Assembly: GCF_002849615.1 (NCBI RefSeq)
Contig: NZ_PDNV01000005.1
Coordinates: 248,001 to 312,000, forward strand
From: Pollutimonas nitritireducens
Lineage (GTDB): Bacteria; Pseudomonadota; Gammaproteobacteria; Burkholderiales; Burkholderiaceae_B
Length of the DNA: 64,000 nt
Reading direction: 5' to 3'
Shown here: piece after piece, positions 62,804-64,000 of the stretch
How positions within the stretch are numbered: the first letter of the stretch is position 1
Layout: each line of letters starts with the position of its first letter
Notes under the pieces: model-generated
What the model was told of the DNA's origin: nothing
Seen by the model: only the letters and a program-made list of their open reading frames with translations
Databases searched by the model: none
Made by a program: the position numbers and the translations under genes

Positions 62804-63787
62804 CTACGCTGAAGCGGGGGCCGTCACAGCATTACGGGGTGATCCCTGCTGATAGGCCTCGATGTTGTCGATGAGCTGGTCAGCCAGCGCCTGGATGGCC
62901 TGCTCGCTGGCCCAGGCTACATGGGGCGTCAGTATGAAATTCGGCAAGTCCAGCAGCTGTATCAGCGCGTTTTGATTGTCAGGTGGTTCCGGTGCTGTCA
63001 CATCAAATCCGGCGGCACTGATCTGACCCTGTCGCATGGCGTTGGTCAACGCCTGCTCGTTGACCAGCCCGCCCCGCGCCGTGTTGATCAGGATAGGTTT
63101 GCGGTGCATCAGGGCAAATTCACGCGTACTGATGAGGTCGCGTGTTTGCTCGTTAAGCGGGCAATGCAGAGTAATGACATCGCTATCAGCCAGGAACTGG
63201 TCAAACGGCGTGTAGCCGCCGGGTGGATGCACGTCACCCTTGCGGGCCGCGAACAAGACACGCATGCCCAACGCTTGGGCAATGCGGGCCACTGCCTTGC
63301 CCAACGTGCCATTGCCGACAATTCCCAGCGTCGAGCCGGCCAGGTCTTTGATGGGATAATCGAAGTAACAGAACTGCTGCGCATCGTACCAGCGTCCGGC
63401 CTTAACGGATTCGCGATACGCCACGATACTGCGACGCAATGCGAATATCAGTGCAAACACATGTTCAGGTACCGTGTTGATGGCGTATCCACGTATGTTG
63501 GAAACCACAATACCCTTGAGCGCGCAGGCAGCGAGATCAACATTGTCGGTGCCTGTCGCGGCAACCGCCACCATTCTCAAGTTGCTGGCCTGCTCTATGG
63601 CCTCTTGTCGCAAAGGCACCTTGTTGGTGATGACGATATCGGCATTCGCAATGCGCTCGGCAACCTGGTCGCGGCTGGTACGGCCATAGATGGTGAGCTG
63701 GTGATCAAACGCGATAGGCCGCAAGACGGTTCGCGGCGATATGGTCTCGCGGTCCAGGAAAACAATTTGCACGGGGCGTTGAGTCAT
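62804..63787 (-). CDS. D-2-hydroxyacid dehydrogenase (glycerate dehydrogenase-like)
   Basis: A 327-residue NAD-dependent 2-hydroxyacid dehydrogenase: GIVGNGTLGKAVARIAQ at the nucleotide site, catalytic arginine in NTARGG, glutamate in VTAPEPP and histidine in TPHVAWAS. It reduces hydroxypyruvate or glyoxylate to glycerate or glycolate. It is the first gene of an operon with garK (44 bases downstream) and the SDR. A near-perfect inverted repeat lies in its upstream region. Confidence 0.9.
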   Translation of the reverse strand: MTQRPVQIVFLDRETISPRTVLRPIAFDHQLTIYGRTSRDQVAERIANADIVITNKVPLRQEAIEQASNLRMVAVAATGTDNVDLAACALKGIVVSNIRGYAINTVPEHVFALIFALRRSIVAYRESVKAGRWYDAQQFCYFDYPIKDLAGSTLGIVGNGTLGKAVARIAQALGMRVLFAARKGDVHPPGGYTPFDQFLADSDVITLHCPLNEQTRDLISTREFALMHRKPILINTARGGLVNEQALTNAMRQGQISAAGFDVTAPEPPDNQNALIQLLDLPNFILTPHVAWASEQAIQALADQLIDNIEAYQQGSPRNAVTAPASA

Positions 63788-63797
63788 AAGACATCCT

Positions 63798-63856
63798 ATT
63801 CCTAATACAAGACGGCCGTCACACCATTGCGGCCTATCCTATATAGTAATAGGAAT
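63798..63856. promoter_or_regulatory. Inverted repeat in the divergent promoter region
   Basis: ATTCCTAATAC (63798-63808) and GTAATAGGAAT (63846-63856) are inverted repeats with one mismatch in 11 bases, 37 bases apart. They flank the space between the divergent hydroxyacid dehydrogenase (start 63787) and the S9 peptidase (start 63889) and look like paired operator sites. The regulator is unknown. Confidence 0.5.
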
Positions 63857-63888
63857 CTCTCTTTGTTCCGCAACAACGGATATCCTTT

Positions 63889-64000
63889 ATGCCGCCAAGA
63901 ATTTATCCCATCACTGATTTCTTTCGCAACCCGGCAAGAGGTTTTTTCCGGATTTCTGACGACGGGGCGATGCTGGGCTTCATGGAACCGGTCACAATAA
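63889..64000 (+). CDS. S9-family (prolyl-oligopeptidase-like) peptidase, N-terminal part
   Basis: Reads MPPRIYPITDFFRNPARG, then FFRISDDGAMLGFMEP, and is cut by the window edge after 37 residues. FFRNP-x-R-x-FF-x-IS-x-DG is the usual start of cytosolic S9 peptidases, whose N-terminal half is a β-propeller. The catalytic residues are beyond the window, so the call rests on a short stretch only. Confidence 0.6.
   Translation, partial: MPPRIYPITDFFRNPARGFFRISDDGAMLGFMEPVTI

Noticed and set aside
1-64000. CRISPR arrays, tRNAs, insertion sequences or prophage
   Set aside because: No repeat-spacer periodicity, no cloverleaf and no transposase or integrase found by reading both strands.

Overview
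The window looks like the chromosome of a betaproteobacterium, most likely an Alcaligenaceae-type member of the Burkholderiales. The signs are moderate GC content with Bordetella/Achromobacter-like gene content: a tricarboxylate (Tct) transporter, paired CbpA/CbpM, Epd, type I glycerate kinase and several QseBC/CopRS-type two-component systems. No rRNA, tRNA, CRISPR array, insertion sequence or phage gene was seen. Family names come from motifs and general knowledge, since no search was possible.

Layout. (1) 1-3988 is a copper-handling island: a Tat-exported multicopper oxidase (cut by the window edge), a DUF2933 membrane protein, a 19-cysteine copper-storage protein and CopRS. Three 16-bp ATTACA-N4-TGTAAT-type boxes lie in its gaps. 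(2) 4023-6748 holds glgX and a DUF1003 protein. (3) 6800-18089 is the most unusual part. A QseBC/PmrAB-like two-component system is divergent from a tightly packed run: thermostable-hemolysin-family acyltransferase-like protein, AMP-ligase, haem-oxygenase-fold diiron oxidase candidate, short-chain dehydrogenase and exported TPR protein. A second two-component system and two lipid-linked sugar transferases (ArnC-like, ArnT-like) follow. A PmrA-box-like element sits in the divergent promoter region. (4) About 18.2-34.5 kb is a stress/low-oxygen region: K+ channel, universal stress protein, DksA-like protein, Hsp20, three zinc alcohol dehydrogenases, BON protein, cold-shock protein, sugar enzymes, a glycosyltransferase-UDP-galactopyranose mutase fusion and a decayed ABC transporter. 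FNR/Anr-type boxes (TTGAY-N4-ATCAA) lie upstream of several of these genes.

(5) 34.6-45.7 kb carries tctBA, small proline-rich or disordered proteins, arfB, DUF1415, phosphoketolase, a cytochrome P450, a SYLF lipoprotein, a 23-residue membrane peptide, a polytopic membrane protein, a DMT-transporter remnant and ghrA. (6) 45.7-55.6 kb carries a class-III aminotransferase with a GntR regulator, cbpA-cbpM, an FMN reductase, acylphosphatase, a GH15 enzyme, a second universal stress protein (with another FNR-type box upstream), zwf-gnd and a redoxin. (7) 55.6-64 kb carries slipin-nfeD, DUF488, fumC, epd, a glycerate-pathway operon (2-hydroxyacid dehydrogenase, glycerate kinase, SDR) and the start of an S9 peptidase.

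Together, regions 4-6 read as a low-oxygen and stationary-phase programme: phosphoketolase, alcohol dehydrogenases, glucose-6-phosphate/6-phosphogluconate dehydrogenases, glycogen/trehalose-type hydrolases and stress chaperones. They resemble in content the low-oxygen-activated (lxa) locus described in Burkholderia cenocepacia. The best candidate for an undescribed system is the 8973-13268 gene set, whose enzymes together could activate, oxidise, reduce and transfer an acyl-type substrate.
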